From Holothuria scabra (taxonomy: Eukaryota; Echinodermata; Holothuroidea; Aspidochirotida; Holothuriidae), in NCBI GenBank assembly GCA_037179385.1, contig CM074190.1, positions 10,994,206 to 11,058,205 of the forward strand: a DNA stretch of 64,000 nucleotides, given 5' to 3'. A program made the position numbers and the translations under genes. Position 1 is the stretch's first letter. Every line of letters begins with the position of its first letter. Positions 13,301 through 24,599 of this stretch are shown piece after piece. The notes below the pieces were generated by a model. It ran no database searches, had not been told where the DNA came from, and saw nothing but the letters and a program-made list of their open reading frames with translations.

Positions 13301-13770
13301 AACTATTGTTCTTTCCATATACAGAGCTGGAGCTAGAGCTCTGTACAGTTCGGTCATAGTGCTTCACACCTGGGGAAAGCACTGAGAATTTACAAAACTA
13401 GCCGTCATCAACTTCTACTCGATAATGCCAGCCAATTTTCAAATGTTGTTGCTTGCATATATCTTCAGACCTCAGTTTTTGTGAAAATTTATGGCTGTTC
13501 TTCGGGCAACCATCTCAATTTTTTCGTTGTCTGCATGGAATTAAAGTTGCCTCAGACAATCAGCAAAATTTAGCCTTGAATTTTCATGGACTAATTGCAA
13601 TATTATGTAATACCATAACATCCAAATTAAACTTGTTCTCAGGCTTTGCTCTACACCTGTATGCAGCAGGGGTTCTCCTTTGCCTTTTCTTGATGTTATT
13701 TCATACTCAATTTTATTTTTTCAAAAGACAAAAACAATTTAACTACTGAAACATTTTTGAATACTTTAGT
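10317..13770 (+). other. CWC15 3' UTR and intergenic DNA
   Basis: The first 65 bases to AATAAA at 10376-10381 are probably 3' UTR; a longer UTR cannot be excluded. Beyond that I see no gene. A short hairpin at about 11480-11505 (CCTTGGCAT, loop, ATGCCGAGG) is followed by a second GCCGAGGCAG copy, probably from a small decayed element. Confidence 0.5.
10376..10381 (+). promoter_or_regulatory. Candidate CWC15 polyadenylation signal
   Basis: Canonical AATAAA 60 bases after the stop codon. The cleavage site is unknown. Confidence 0.55.
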
Positions 13771-13781
13771 CGTACTGTCGG

Positions 13782-13932
13782 TCCCTGAACTTTGAGCTTC
13801 ACCAGTGACAGCACTAAGGGGTCAGAGCCCTTATCCCTGTCAGCTGACTCCAATCCAGAACAAAATCTATCCATCCTTGGACAATTTTTCACCCAGAGGT
13901 TGAGTAAAACCTCGGAACTTTCAGGGACAAAG
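13782..13932. repeat. Possible short TIR element, GTCCCTGAA termini
   Basis: GTCCCTGAACTTTGAG at the left is approximately the inverse of the CCTCGGAACTTTCAGGGAC end at the right. The arms are weak and no target duplication was found. Confidence 0.3.
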
Positions 13933-15985
13933 AAACTTGGCAGTTGGCTTTATTAGGTTACCGTGGACAGTTGTGCTTGAACCAATAGGTTGAAAAAAAA
14001 CTATTAGATTACTATTAGATTACTCATTCCTCTAATCTCCATCGCTAATACAGGCCTGCAGACTACTTAGCAACAACCATATTGTCAGGGATAGCCTGTG
14101 GGCTGCTTCCCCTTCCCACCTTGGATTTTTTCGAATCCTAGCCCCCTAAAAAGTGTAGGTCCCTAAAAAGTGTACCTCCCCCAGTGGCCTACGAGTCGGG
14201 GCAGACGGTCTTCTTACCCCCATTTCCGCCAAATCCGAACTTCGGGCAGGAATTTCGAAAGAAATCGGAAACGGCACAGTTTTTCAGAAAATTATTACGC
14301 AAGCTTAAAATTTTAACAAAACAAACCTCATAGTCGAGGTAAAATTTTGATGAAAAATCGACAAGATTCAAAAAAATCGCTACACATTCAGGCATCGCAA
14401 ACACTACAAATCGTGAGTTTTACTTAATGGTCTCTAACACCACAGTGCCCAAAATGGCCGAGTATCGTTATTCTTGCAAGCATATGCCCCGAACTAGAAA
14501 AGTATCATAGTTATGGCAATATATTTGCGAAAAATCAGAGGGATAAAAATCGCTAAACATTTGAGAAACTTGTGACTTACAAGAAACGATCACGCTTTAG
14601 CGTGTTTTTAAATCTTGTGTTACACAATTGCCGAAAGGGCAGAAAATTTTAATACTTTCAAATCTGTGACCGAAAAACAGAAAATGCTATAACGTTAAAA
14701 GTAAAATTTTGATGGAAAATAAAAATGATAACAAAAATTTGCGACGCATTCCATTAGTTTGTTAAACAAAAGTTTTCCTCGTCCCCACTTCATACTGTCT
14801 TGCAAACAAATTCCTCGAAATGGTAAAATATGCGGGCGAAGGTTGAAAATATGCTGGGATGATTTCAATGGCTAAATTGAATTCAACGGAAAGACGGGAG
14901 GGTTTTCAAGTGAAGTGACCAAAAGTTTGTCATCTATATTGCCCCAGGAGCCAAATTCAGGCAATGGTTATGAAAACTGGTAATTTGTTTTTCGATACTG
15001 TAATGATGCAGTGTGAGGTTGTCTTCCCATAAGCGTGCTTAAAAAAATCATTTAAACACACCTTGTTACGTGACATATTTTCCAAAGGATTCACTAATAT
15101 AAGCAAGAGATCATGTATAGTCGAAAGTTCGGGCATTCACACAACTTTGTCAATTAAAAATATACCCCTATATTATATTTTGCCAAAAGTCACAATGGAG
15201 CAAAATACATAAGCATGTTTTAATTCCGTGTTATATTTTTTCCCCAGAAAATCCTTAAGACCATTTCATCCAATGATAGTTGTACATTTTATCTGGTAGT
15301 TTTCTTATCAAAATAGCAGCTGCTTGGATCCTGATTCTAAGCCTGGTAAATGTCATTTCCGGCATCAGTCTGAGAGGTTCGACTTTTCGAAATTTCTGTG
15401 CGCTTTCCTCCAACCAGTGGAGGAACTCCGCTTGTAGATAATCTTCCTAGCAGAATTGTAGCTTAAAGTGAACATTAAAAACGAAAACTCGGAATAGCGA
15501 CTGCTGAGATCCCTCTGATAAATCTGGAAATGTCATTTTCAACTTGTCTGCATTTTCGACTTTCTGCGGGTTACGAATTTTCCAAATTTTCTTTCAGCAA
15601 AATTAAATTTTCGGTCAAAAAATCTTCTGCCCCCAAACTGAAATACTCCCATATGCTTATGACCTTGCCATTAACCACCAAATAGGGGTCGGTCTCTTCC
15701 CCTTACCTCCATCAACCAGTTATGACAAATTCAGTAGGCCGGTTGCCAAAATTGTCTAGGACCACATAATTATGGTGTCATAGTTTTTTGCCATACCACA
15801 GTCGCTGGTATTTGACAAGTAATAAATAATGCGATTAAATTTAAAGAAAGTCACTGGTATTTGTGACAAGTAATAAATAGCGGAGCTGCGGCCTTAACTG
15901 TTTCAACTGCAGAGCAACAACAATAACTATATGAAAGTAAGATAAGAATGAAGTTTTGTGAGTTTTAGTTAAAATCTTCTCCATC
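13933..15985. other. Repeat-like, no gene recognised
   Basis: Short frames only. Blocks around 15340-15380 and 15500-15560 (AAATGTCATTTCCGGCATC and similar) match the outer ends of the foldback at 17521-19784, so this is decayed DNA of the same family. Confidence 0.4.
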
Positions 15986-17520
15986 CAGTGGCGTAGCCAC
16001 GGGAGGGGGGTTGGGGGTTAGAACTCCCCCCCCCCATGACCCAATCTTGCAATGCAAAAAACACTTAAAGTAGCGGTTTTATCTCACTATCCTTAGACTT
16101 TTCCCTCATGTCGTGCCCCCCCCGACACTAAACCACTCCCCTCCTCCATGACACAATGCTGGGTACGCGGCTGTCTGCATCCACTGTGGCAGCCGAAAAG
16201 AACCAAAAATTTGCCATCATGTGCAAAGATATGATTAGTTTGGGAAAGTACAGTGAAATTTAATAATTTCGTAACATCACATTGACAAATAGCTTTCATA
16301 TGCTTTCGCATATCCGACGAAACCTGTCTGTGGATGTGACGCGCCTATGAATAATTACTATAACTTCAATTAGTCCTGCAATACAAACAGTGGCGTAGCT
16401 ACAGGGAGCAGGGGCGATTCCCCCCACCCCTCCCCCACCCTCCCCGACTCAAAAAGTAAAAAATTCGGAAATTTGTCATTGGAGACACCAGTCAACTACC
16501 AGTGCAGTTTCCCTACTCAGTTTTCTCCATTAAATTCCGAATTCCGAATAAAAATGATCTACGCGCTTCTCGCGCTCAAAATTGCAATCAATACATTATG
16601 TTGTCGCTCATTAAAATCAGTCCAGTGGTAAACTTTTCCAGCCTCCACAGTGCCGTTTCTCTAAGTTTTCTTCAATGTAGGTTCTAAATTTTGAAATACT
16701 CTGTCTAGAAATGGCACAAAAGATTCGGAAGCTTTTGAATGTTGCTGGTAAGCCTTTATTCGAAATTTTTAGATAATATATAACAAAAACGATCTTCAAT
16801 AGACAATTCTTATCCCCAGGCTTAGGAAGCGGGGGCTGGGGGCGACAGCACCAACTGAAGAAGAAAAATGAGGGACGGACGCATGCTTCCGCCCCCACTT
16901 CTCGTCCACCACCCCCCCCCCCCCTCCGTTTGCCCCCACTTCTCGGGTCAGAAAACTCCTTTTTTTATTTTTCCAATTCTCAAAAAAGCAAAATTTCAGG
17001 CGCGCTTCGTCCCCCGCAAAAATGCAATATATAACATGCATAAGTGCTCGCTCATACATCAGTTCTGAAAATAAATCGAGTAAATCAGTTCTGGAAATGA
17101 CAAAATCAGATATATACCATATGTAACACCACATCATTAAGAGACACCGACAGCAATATTACTATTTTTATAAACTGTCTTGCATAGAATCCTAACTTTT
17201 TTCCAATGAAAGCTCTAAATTTTGAAATAATTTGTCTCAAAAGGACAACAAAGTTTGGGAAACCTAAGCAATGTCATCGCAGAGTGTCAGTTGGTAGGCC
17301 TATAGATAACATTATGTTGCAACAACGATTCTGTCGTGTGAAATCATTCTCAGATTTGCCAACAATATAAGAAGGAAGCGCAGATTCTTCAGTAATCCCC
17401 AAGTCTTTAAATTTAATTTCTTACAGGTAACCCAGAGTCCAACGCTTTCTGTAATAAAAGGTCCATAACAACATGGTGGTCATGGTGTTCAAACTTGAAA
17501 AACAAAAATCGGAAAAATTA
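15985..17520 (+). repeat. Decayed copies of the GTGGCGTAGCTAC repeat family
   Basis: CAGTGGCGTAGCCACGGGAG (15987) and CAGTGGCGTAGCTACAGGGA (16390) start two related segments. Each is followed by C-rich or G-rich runs and then a block of the type GACACCAGTCAACTACCAGT and TCTAAATTTTGAAATA. The same blocks reappear in the arms of the foldback at 17521-19784, including an inverse CCCTGTAGCTACGTCA at 19488. Confidence 0.55.
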
Positions 17521-17780
17521 ACTACTACTTACAAGCCCGTGACATGACATTTCCGGCTGTCTGAGGGGTCTTCGATTTTTTTTAATTTTCTATACGCTCC
17601 GCGCCAACTGAAAGTAGTCTTGCGAGCAAGACCGCATATTTCAGTTAGGGAACCATTGGCCATTAGAAACACCAGTCAACTACAGTGCGATTTTCTTCAG
17701 TTTTCCTTCATAAAATTCAGACTTCTTCCTAATAAAAGTTAAATATTTGTAATTATCAGTTTTAAAAAAGGCAAAATTTT

Positions 17781-19335
17781 ATTTCATTTCATTTCATTTC
17801 ATTTCATTTCATTTCATTTCATTTCATTTCATTTCATTTCATTTCATTTCATTTCATTTCATTTCATTTCATTTCATTTCATTTCATTTCATTTCATTTC
17901 ATTTCATTTCATTTCATTTCATTTCATTTCATTTCATTTCATTTCATTTCATTTCATTTCATTTCATTTCATTTCATTTCATTTCATTTCATTTCATTTC
18001 ATTTCATTTCATTTCATTTCATTTCATTTCATTTCATTTCATTTCATTTCATTTCATTTCATTTCATCTCATTTCATTTCATTTCATTTCATTTCATTTC
18101 ATTTCATTTCATTTCATTTCATTTCATTTCATTTCATTTCATTTCATTTCATTTCATTTCATTTCATTTCATTTCATTTCATTTCATTTCATTTCATTTC
18201 ATTTCATTTCATTTCATTTCATTTCATTTCATTTCATTTCATTGCATTTCATTTCATTTCATTTCATTTCATTTCATTTCATTTCATTTCATTTCATTTC
18301 ATTTCATTTCATTTCATTTCATTTCATTTCATTTCATTTCATTTCATTTCATTTCATTTCATTTCATTTCATTTCATTTCATTTCATTTCATTTCATTTC
18401 ATTTCATTTCATTTCATTTCATTTCATTTCATTTCATTTCATTTCATTTCATTTCATTTCATTTCATTTCATTTCATTTCATTTCATTTCATTTCATTTC
18501 ATTTCATTTCATTTCATTTCATTTCATTTCATTTCATTTCATTTCATTTCATTTCATTTCATTTCATTTCATTTCATTTCATTTCATTTCATTTCATTTC
18601 ATTTCATTTCATTTCATTTCATTTCATTTCATTTCATTTCATTTCATTTCATTTCATTTCATTTCATTTCATTTCATTTCATTTCATTTCATTTCATTTC
18701 ATTTCATTTCATTTCATTTCATTTCATTTCATTTCATTTCATTTCATTTCATTTCATTTCATTTCATTTCATTTCATTTCATTTCATTTCATTTCATTTC
18801 ATTTCATTTCATTTCATTTCATTTCATTTCATTTCTTTTCATTTCATTTCATTTCATTTCATTTCATTTCATTTCATTTCATTTCATTTCATTTCATTTC
18901 ATTTCATTTCATTTCATTTCATTTCATTTCATTTCATTTCATTTCATTTCATTTCATTTCATTTCATTTCATTTCATTTCATTTCATTTCATTTCATTTC
19001 ATTTCATTTCATTTCATTTCATTTCATTTCATTTCATTTCATTTCATTTCATTTCATTTCATTTCATTTCATTTCATTTCATTTCATTTCATTTCATTTC
19101 ATTTCATTTCATTTCATTTCATTTCATTTCATTTCATTTCATTTCATTTCATTTCATTTCATTTCATTTCATTTCATTTCATTTCATTTCATTTCATTTC
19201 ATTTCATTTCATTTCATTTCATTTCATTTCATTTCATTTCATTTCATTTCATTTCATTTCATTTCATTTCATTTCATTTCATTTCATTTCATTTCATTTC
19301 ATTTCATTTCATTTCATTTCATTTCATTTCATTTC
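17781..19335 (+). repeat. (ATTTC)n pentanucleotide array, about 311 units
   Basis: 1,555 bp of ATTTC with only three substitutions that I could see: T to C at 18068, T to G at 18244 and A to T at 18836. Because the unit is five bases and lacks stops in the plus frames, it yields a spurious long HFISF-repeat frame. Such purity over this length implies recent expansion or homogenisation. Confidence 0.98.
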
Positions 19336-19368
19336 ATTTTATTTTATTTTATTTTATTTTATTTTATT
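19336..19368 (+). repeat. (ATTTT)n array abutting (ATTTC)n
   Basis: Six complete ATTTT units and a partial one follow directly and in phase after the ATTTC array. A single ATTTT unit also precedes the array at 17776-17780. Confidence 0.95.
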
Positions 19369-19784
19369 AGGAGGAATTTGGAAATTTCGAAGGAAAAGTT
19401 GGGAAAACCGCGCTGTATTTGACTGGTTCCTCAAATGACATATTTGAGATGTTTTCACTTTTTCGAGCCAGGGTGAAATCGTCCCTACCCCCTGTAGCTA
19501 CGTCACGTACTGCTATGCAACATTCAACATTGATATCATTTGGACAGTTCCATAACAAAAGAATCCTTCCACACGGACTACTCAACTGACAGGTACGTCG
19601 AAAGGTATCTCATCATTTGTGTTTGAGAGCAATTGAATACCGTAGGCCAATGGGTCCCCGACTGGAATGTGAAGTCTTGCTCGAAAGACTATCTTCTGCT
19701 GGCTCGGAGAATACAGAAAATTTTGACAAATTACGACCCCTCAGACGGGCGGAAATAGCATGTTTCGGGCTTGTGAGTAGTAGC

Positions 19785-21374
19785 TAAGTTTTCCGAAGGT
19801 TTTTTACTTCTTTCAAAGGTGAACTCCACTGTATCGGGGACGTACAGCGGCAGCGTGCCGGAATTTTTCCCCTTTTTAAACAGAAATATGTAAATGGAGC
19901 TTCTATTGCAAAAATCTTTAAATATTCATAACTTCTCGTCTGCCAAAAAGCTTTTTTTATTGTAACTAGAGATTAAACCCCTTAGGGGGAGGCTTGAAGC
20001 AACTATGTGCCTATTGTCCTCGTTGCTTGGTTATATGATTTCTAACAGAGACAGTGGTTCTTTTTCATTGCCGTATCAACGTATACGCCAGGATCCTACC
20101 AAAATCAAGATGGAATATTTTGGACAGCTTTTGCAATATGTAACGAAATAGAAGGGGGATTTTTCTCAATTTAATATGAAAGTTGACTGGATGAAGTGCC
20201 TCTGATGCTAAAATGTAGGTCAATTAAAGCAATTTAGAGAAATATATATGACGGGCACATGATGCCGTATCAGTCTTTGAATGTGAGCTAAATAGGCATG
20301 GATAAGAGCAGGAAAGCTCCCAGTTGAGCTCCACTAGCAAAACTTCTATAGGGACATGCTTATGGTAAACCGAATCGGAATGAATGGATGTAACCTGTCA
20401 GCAATTTTGCCACCGGGGGCTGAGACGTTTTGAAACTTTGACAAGTGTTTTAGAGGACAATTAACTTAAACAAATTGACGTGTAACTCTGTGATGGTTTT
20501 ACTGCGAGTTGGGTATACCTTAAGTGTTCGGAAAAGTATTTCGAAAGAAGTCGAAGCAATTTCCGATCAACCATAAAACAGCCATCAGTCTCTCATTAAT
20601 TGAAGTACTTGAATTTGGTCCTTGCAACTGACTTTGAATATTTATGGCAGTACATAAAGGCAAATTGAAGTAATGATAAAGCAAGATTAATTGCAACACT
20701 TATAATATTAAAATCACGCTCCCTCCCGGGCTTCTAATTTCCTGTGAAAGTTCTCAAACCTAGACACTTCACCACTTTGCTTAAAAATCAGTCAGCAAAA
20801 TGGACTCACATTTGAAGATAATTTTGTACACAAATGTGTGGTAGCTTAGTGCTAACTAGCACGGACCTTTTAATAATGCACGAATTATTTTTTACTTGTG
20901 TATTTAGACGACTGAACGGCACCTAAACCTAAAACTTAAGAGGTAGAATAATTAAGTTCCAATGAATTATAAAACTTTTTGGTTCATACCATATCAATCT
21001 TGCTGACAGGAAGGTTCAGTTTTTCACCAACCATTACAGTGAACCGGTACACAAAGCCGGCACAGCGTTGGTGACATGTATGAAGTGTTCGTATACTTTT
21101 AACACCAGTGGCGTCACCCGACCTAGTCTTTCTTGGTCAAGAACTTTCCTACCAGAACTCAAATAGAGGGCGGGGTTTAAATTGACTGTTTTGCAGAGAA
21201 GTTTGTTTGCTTTCAGTAACAAGAGGGCAATCCACGGAGTTGCATATCTCATCGCTAACATGTGCGCAAGTTGGTTACAGAACTTGAACTATTTATGTGC
21301 TAGAAGTTTTATCTGTGCTGTTTTTATGCTACATTCATAAATACTTGTATTGATTTCCTGCATTCTGATTGGCT
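19785..21374. other. No gene recognised
   Basis: AT-rich unique-looking sequence with short frames only. No splice-compatible coding blocks or terminal repeats were seen. Confidence 0.4.
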
Positions 21375-21432
21375 GAAAACCATTCGAGACCAGTCTCGAA
21401 TCGCATTCGAGACTGGTCTCGAATGGTTTTCA
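21375..21432. repeat. 58-bp palindrome, possible minimal MITE
   Basis: GAAAACCATTCGAGACCAGT to the centre is matched exactly by its inverse ending in GACTGGTCTCGAATGGTTTTC, with a three-base centre. It could fold into a near-perfect hairpin. Confidence 0.8.
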
Positions 21433-22772
21433 AGAAGTAAGGAGAATTGAATTGAATGTGATCACTATACTTACTGTGTACAATATTTTAAGCCCATGCT
21501 AGGTTGCCATAGCAACATGCCATATTCACCCCATAGTTTTGCACAGCACATGTAGGTCTACTGAGTGTAATGTCATACAGTAAGCCAAGTACATGTTAGC
21601 AAGATAAACAGTAACACTGAGACACTGTACACTGTGTAAAGTTGATACCCTTGTCTTCAGAGTTACCATTCCAAAGAATAATAACTGGCAGTGATAAAGA
21701 CATAGGTTAGCCTAGGCTTAGGAATCATTGCTCCCCACAAATGGGTATTTTGATCACACACATTGTTTTCTAGGTCTAACAAGTTAGGCCCTAGGCTAGA
21801 TCTGCATGCACTGAGCTGTGATGACTGGCACTGTTGTTAACGTTTGTTTTGTTTTTGTTTTTCATTTGATCCTCCCTTGCGGGAACTCGGCAACGCCCCA
21901 ATGAAGGGGTATTAGCGCCAAGCGTTTTATTCCACTCCTAAATTTGGGGGGGGGGGGGGGGGTGGTCAAATAAAACGTGCCTATAACTACAGTATTGTTA
22001 CGCCTACTAAAGTGTCTAAGGTTAGCGACAATATACACAGGCTTTGGCACAGTACAGTGCTGGGGTTACGTACTAATTCCGCTAAGACTGTCTAAACAGG
22101 GAAAAAACAGTAACGTTACTCGTTTGGCCCACAGGCTAGCAAAGTAATCGTCAAGTTCAGTAGCCTGAGTGGCAATTCCCTACGGAAGCCTGGTATAGTT
22201 TACCTGAAACCTCAGTCTCTTTAAAGGCTAAAGCGCATTTTAAAATTGCTTCCATCTCTTACAAAGAATTTATATCACCGTGTCTGATCCATAACATCAA
22301 CTAGGCTACGTCTGCATGTCCTTCCATGATCTGCTAACCACACACAGCGCTAGTATAGCTGCACAGTCACTCACTCTTACTGTGTACTGAATATATAGTA
22401 TGTAACGTTAGCTCTTCGCACAACTGTAAACACAGGTAACGAGAAGTTAGTAACTTTCCTTGACTTTTCGCTCAACCTCATCTCCAAAACGATGCGATAC
22501 CGTGATCAGTGTTTTTCTGTTAACAACATTTGCTTGTAAAATAGCCGATATAGTTCTCGAAAATGTAGCAAATTAAAGATGATACTGAGCGTATCGGTCG
22601 CGACATGCAGTTCAGAATGTTCGTCTTGCTAGCATCAATTCAAGTTCAAGATATCGATACGTCACAATGGTTGCTAAAAAACTGAGGAGAATTAAAACTT
22701 GATCTCTAAAATTTGACCAATTTTTTTAATTTTTTCATTTTTTCACCCATTTTTCTCAAAGTATTTATGAAT
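21433..22772. other. No gene recognised; contains G-run at 21946-21962
   Basis: Short frames only. An X-box-like palindrome GTTGCCATAGCAAC lies at 21503-21516. A poly-G tract of about 17 bases is present. Confidence 0.4.
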
Positions 22773-22940
22773 GGGGATAAAAGCAGGGTGCCCCGGTCTT
22801 AAATGTGATTTAAGACCTCCGATGCCGTCATCACAGAGGCAGCGGACCTCGGCTATCGCCTCGGTCCGCTCAGCCTCTATGATGACGTCATCGTCGGTCT
22901 TAAATCACATTTAAGACCGGGCACCCTCGCATTTATCCCC
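22773..22940. mobile_element. 168-bp foldback element, GGGGATAAA termini
   Basis: The left arm (GGGGATAAAAGCAGGGTGCC, CGGTCTTAAATGTGATTTAA, GATGCCGTCATC) is the near-perfect inverse of the right arm (GATGACGTCATC, TTAAATCACATTTAAGACCG, ending ATTTATCCCC). There is no coding capacity. This is a hairpin-forming non-autonomous element. Confidence 0.8.
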
Positions 22941-23215
22941 TAAGTAGAATTTCATTGACAAAAATTACCATACTAAAGCTGCATGCCACAATCCTTTGAA
23001 ATTCCTATTTATATGGACGCAACGATTAAAAAAGTAAGACGCTTTCGGGGACGCTTCAGAAAAGTGCGTAATTGTTATTATTCAGGCACTAGCTGTATGA
23101 GCGTATTCACCATTTTGACGCGACGGCAAACTTCACGTGTGCCCGGAGCTGATATGCGCATCAAGTGCGTCTAAATTCAAAAACTGGGCGTGTGCGCCAT
23201 GTTGAACGCGTGGCG

Positions 23216-23489
23216 TTAGAAGATATCCGGCCGACGCACAAACCTTTTCTGCGTACTGGCCTGTGGCGAATCCTAGCACGTGGCAAGGAAATTGTCACGT
23301 ACGTTTTTTGGCGATGCTTCAAAACCGCCAAGTTTTCAGGGCACTAATATGTAAGATAGGTAGGCCCTATGCCTAACCTAATGTTAGTCACCCACAGTTT
23401 CATATCTTGGGTTATTCCTTGCCACGGGCTAGGATTCGCCACAGGCCAGTACGCAGAAAAGATTAATGCGTCGGTCGAAAATCTTCTAA
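23216..23489. mobile_element. Inverted-repeat element with ~74-bp arms
   Basis: The left arm 23216-23289 (TTAGAAGATATCCGGCCGAC ... CTGTGGCGAATCCTAGCACG) is the near-perfect inverse of 23416-23489 (CGGGCTAGGATTCGCCACAG ... TCGGTCGAAAATCTTCTAA). The spacer is about 126 bp and non-coding. Confidence 0.75.
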
Positions 23490-24599
23490 AGTAAGTTCCT
23501 CGGAAACTGTTCTTTGGGTACACCTTGACATAAAGTGAATGATTTCCCTACTAAATTATGTCCATAAATACCGACATACGACGTTTTGAATTCCCAATTA
23601 CAGGCCAGGCTCAGCCCATTTGAAATTCGAACTAATGCGAAAAAACGTATGTGAACGCGTCTCAAAAATGGTGACGTCATTGGAGACAACACTACCAGAG
23701 AGCGCACAATCATCGAATCATGTGCATGGTAACGCGTGTTAGCGGATACATAATTGCAAACACGGTGCTACAATAGCAGTGAGCGTGGCCACTGACATTG
23801 TGAATTGTGCATCGCACGGTTACTGCTTAGTATAGAGGCTTTTCACATGACGTCATAATACTCTCCGGCGGCCATGTTGGAGTACATGTAACTACGTAGT
23901 AAACCATACGGGACGCGCTTGCTCGTTGAATGTGTACACACCGTGCATATCACAGTGCACACTGTGCAGTGCGTTCGGCACAAAGCCACGTGTATTTGGC
24001 ATGAATGTCCTCCAGCATGGCGGTTCCGTGACGCAATTGCAAAGCCTCTATTCGCAATAGTATCTTCACCAAACAGCTCATACAGTAAAGACGCGCTCGT
24101 AGTGGGGATGCGCTTGTTGTGGTCTGTCCATACATGTTCATAGCTGTTCTTTATAGCGCCCGAACCGCGTCTTTCTTGCACAAAAACAGAACTATTTTTA
24201 CCCCGCGCATATGCACGTGAACATTTTGGCCAATGGTTTGCTCCGAATCCCCACCATGGTCCGCGCCTTTCGCTCTGTATGTTGGACTCTCTATTGTGAT
24301 GTAATCGCTTTCATGGGGTTGCTAGGATAAGATAACTTTACCGAGCGTTACATTAGTTCCACATCTAGACGCGCGCCGTAGGGCGGGGTCTGTGCCGCCA
24401 ATTGCGTCATAAAAATCAGGTGAGCTGTTGCGGCATTTTTCGAAATTGAATTTCGAACGCAGTTTTCCTTCGAATATCATTAATGCCGAATTGTACGGGT
24501 TTTTAATGGGGTGTGAGATGATATTTGTACAATTCTGTATCAAATCTTACAATACACAAAAGCTTTTATGGCCGTGTCACGCCCTCTTTAACCTTTAAC
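23490..24599. other. CpG-rich non-coding stretch
   Basis: CpG dinucleotides are visibly more frequent here than in the gene-containing parts of the window. Frames of up to 112 codons exist but resemble no protein I know and have no splice context. It may be unmethylated repeat DNA or an unrecognised promoter. Confidence 0.35.

Larger units (their letters stand above)
17521..19784. mobile_element. Foldback element split by a pentanucleotide array
   Basis: The left outer end (CTACTACTTACAAGCCCG, then GTCTGAGGGGTC) is the imperfect inverse of the right outer end (GACCCCTCAGACGGGCGG, then CGGGCTTGTGAGTAGTAG, ending 19783). A second inner block matches likewise: CACCAGTCAACTACAGTGCG at about 17670 pairs with the inverse of GCGCTGTATTTGACTGGTTC at 19411. 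The (ATTTC)n array occupies the middle. No transposase is present. Confidence 0.65.

Noticed and set aside
18242..19438. A 398-codon open frame of HFISF repeats
   Set aside because: It is the direct translation of the (ATTTC)n array, which has no stops in this phase; there is no start context or non-repeat coding sequence.
23843..24181. 112-codon minus-strand open frame
   Set aside because: No family resemblance, no splice signals that extend it, and located in CpG-rich DNA where chance frames are longer.
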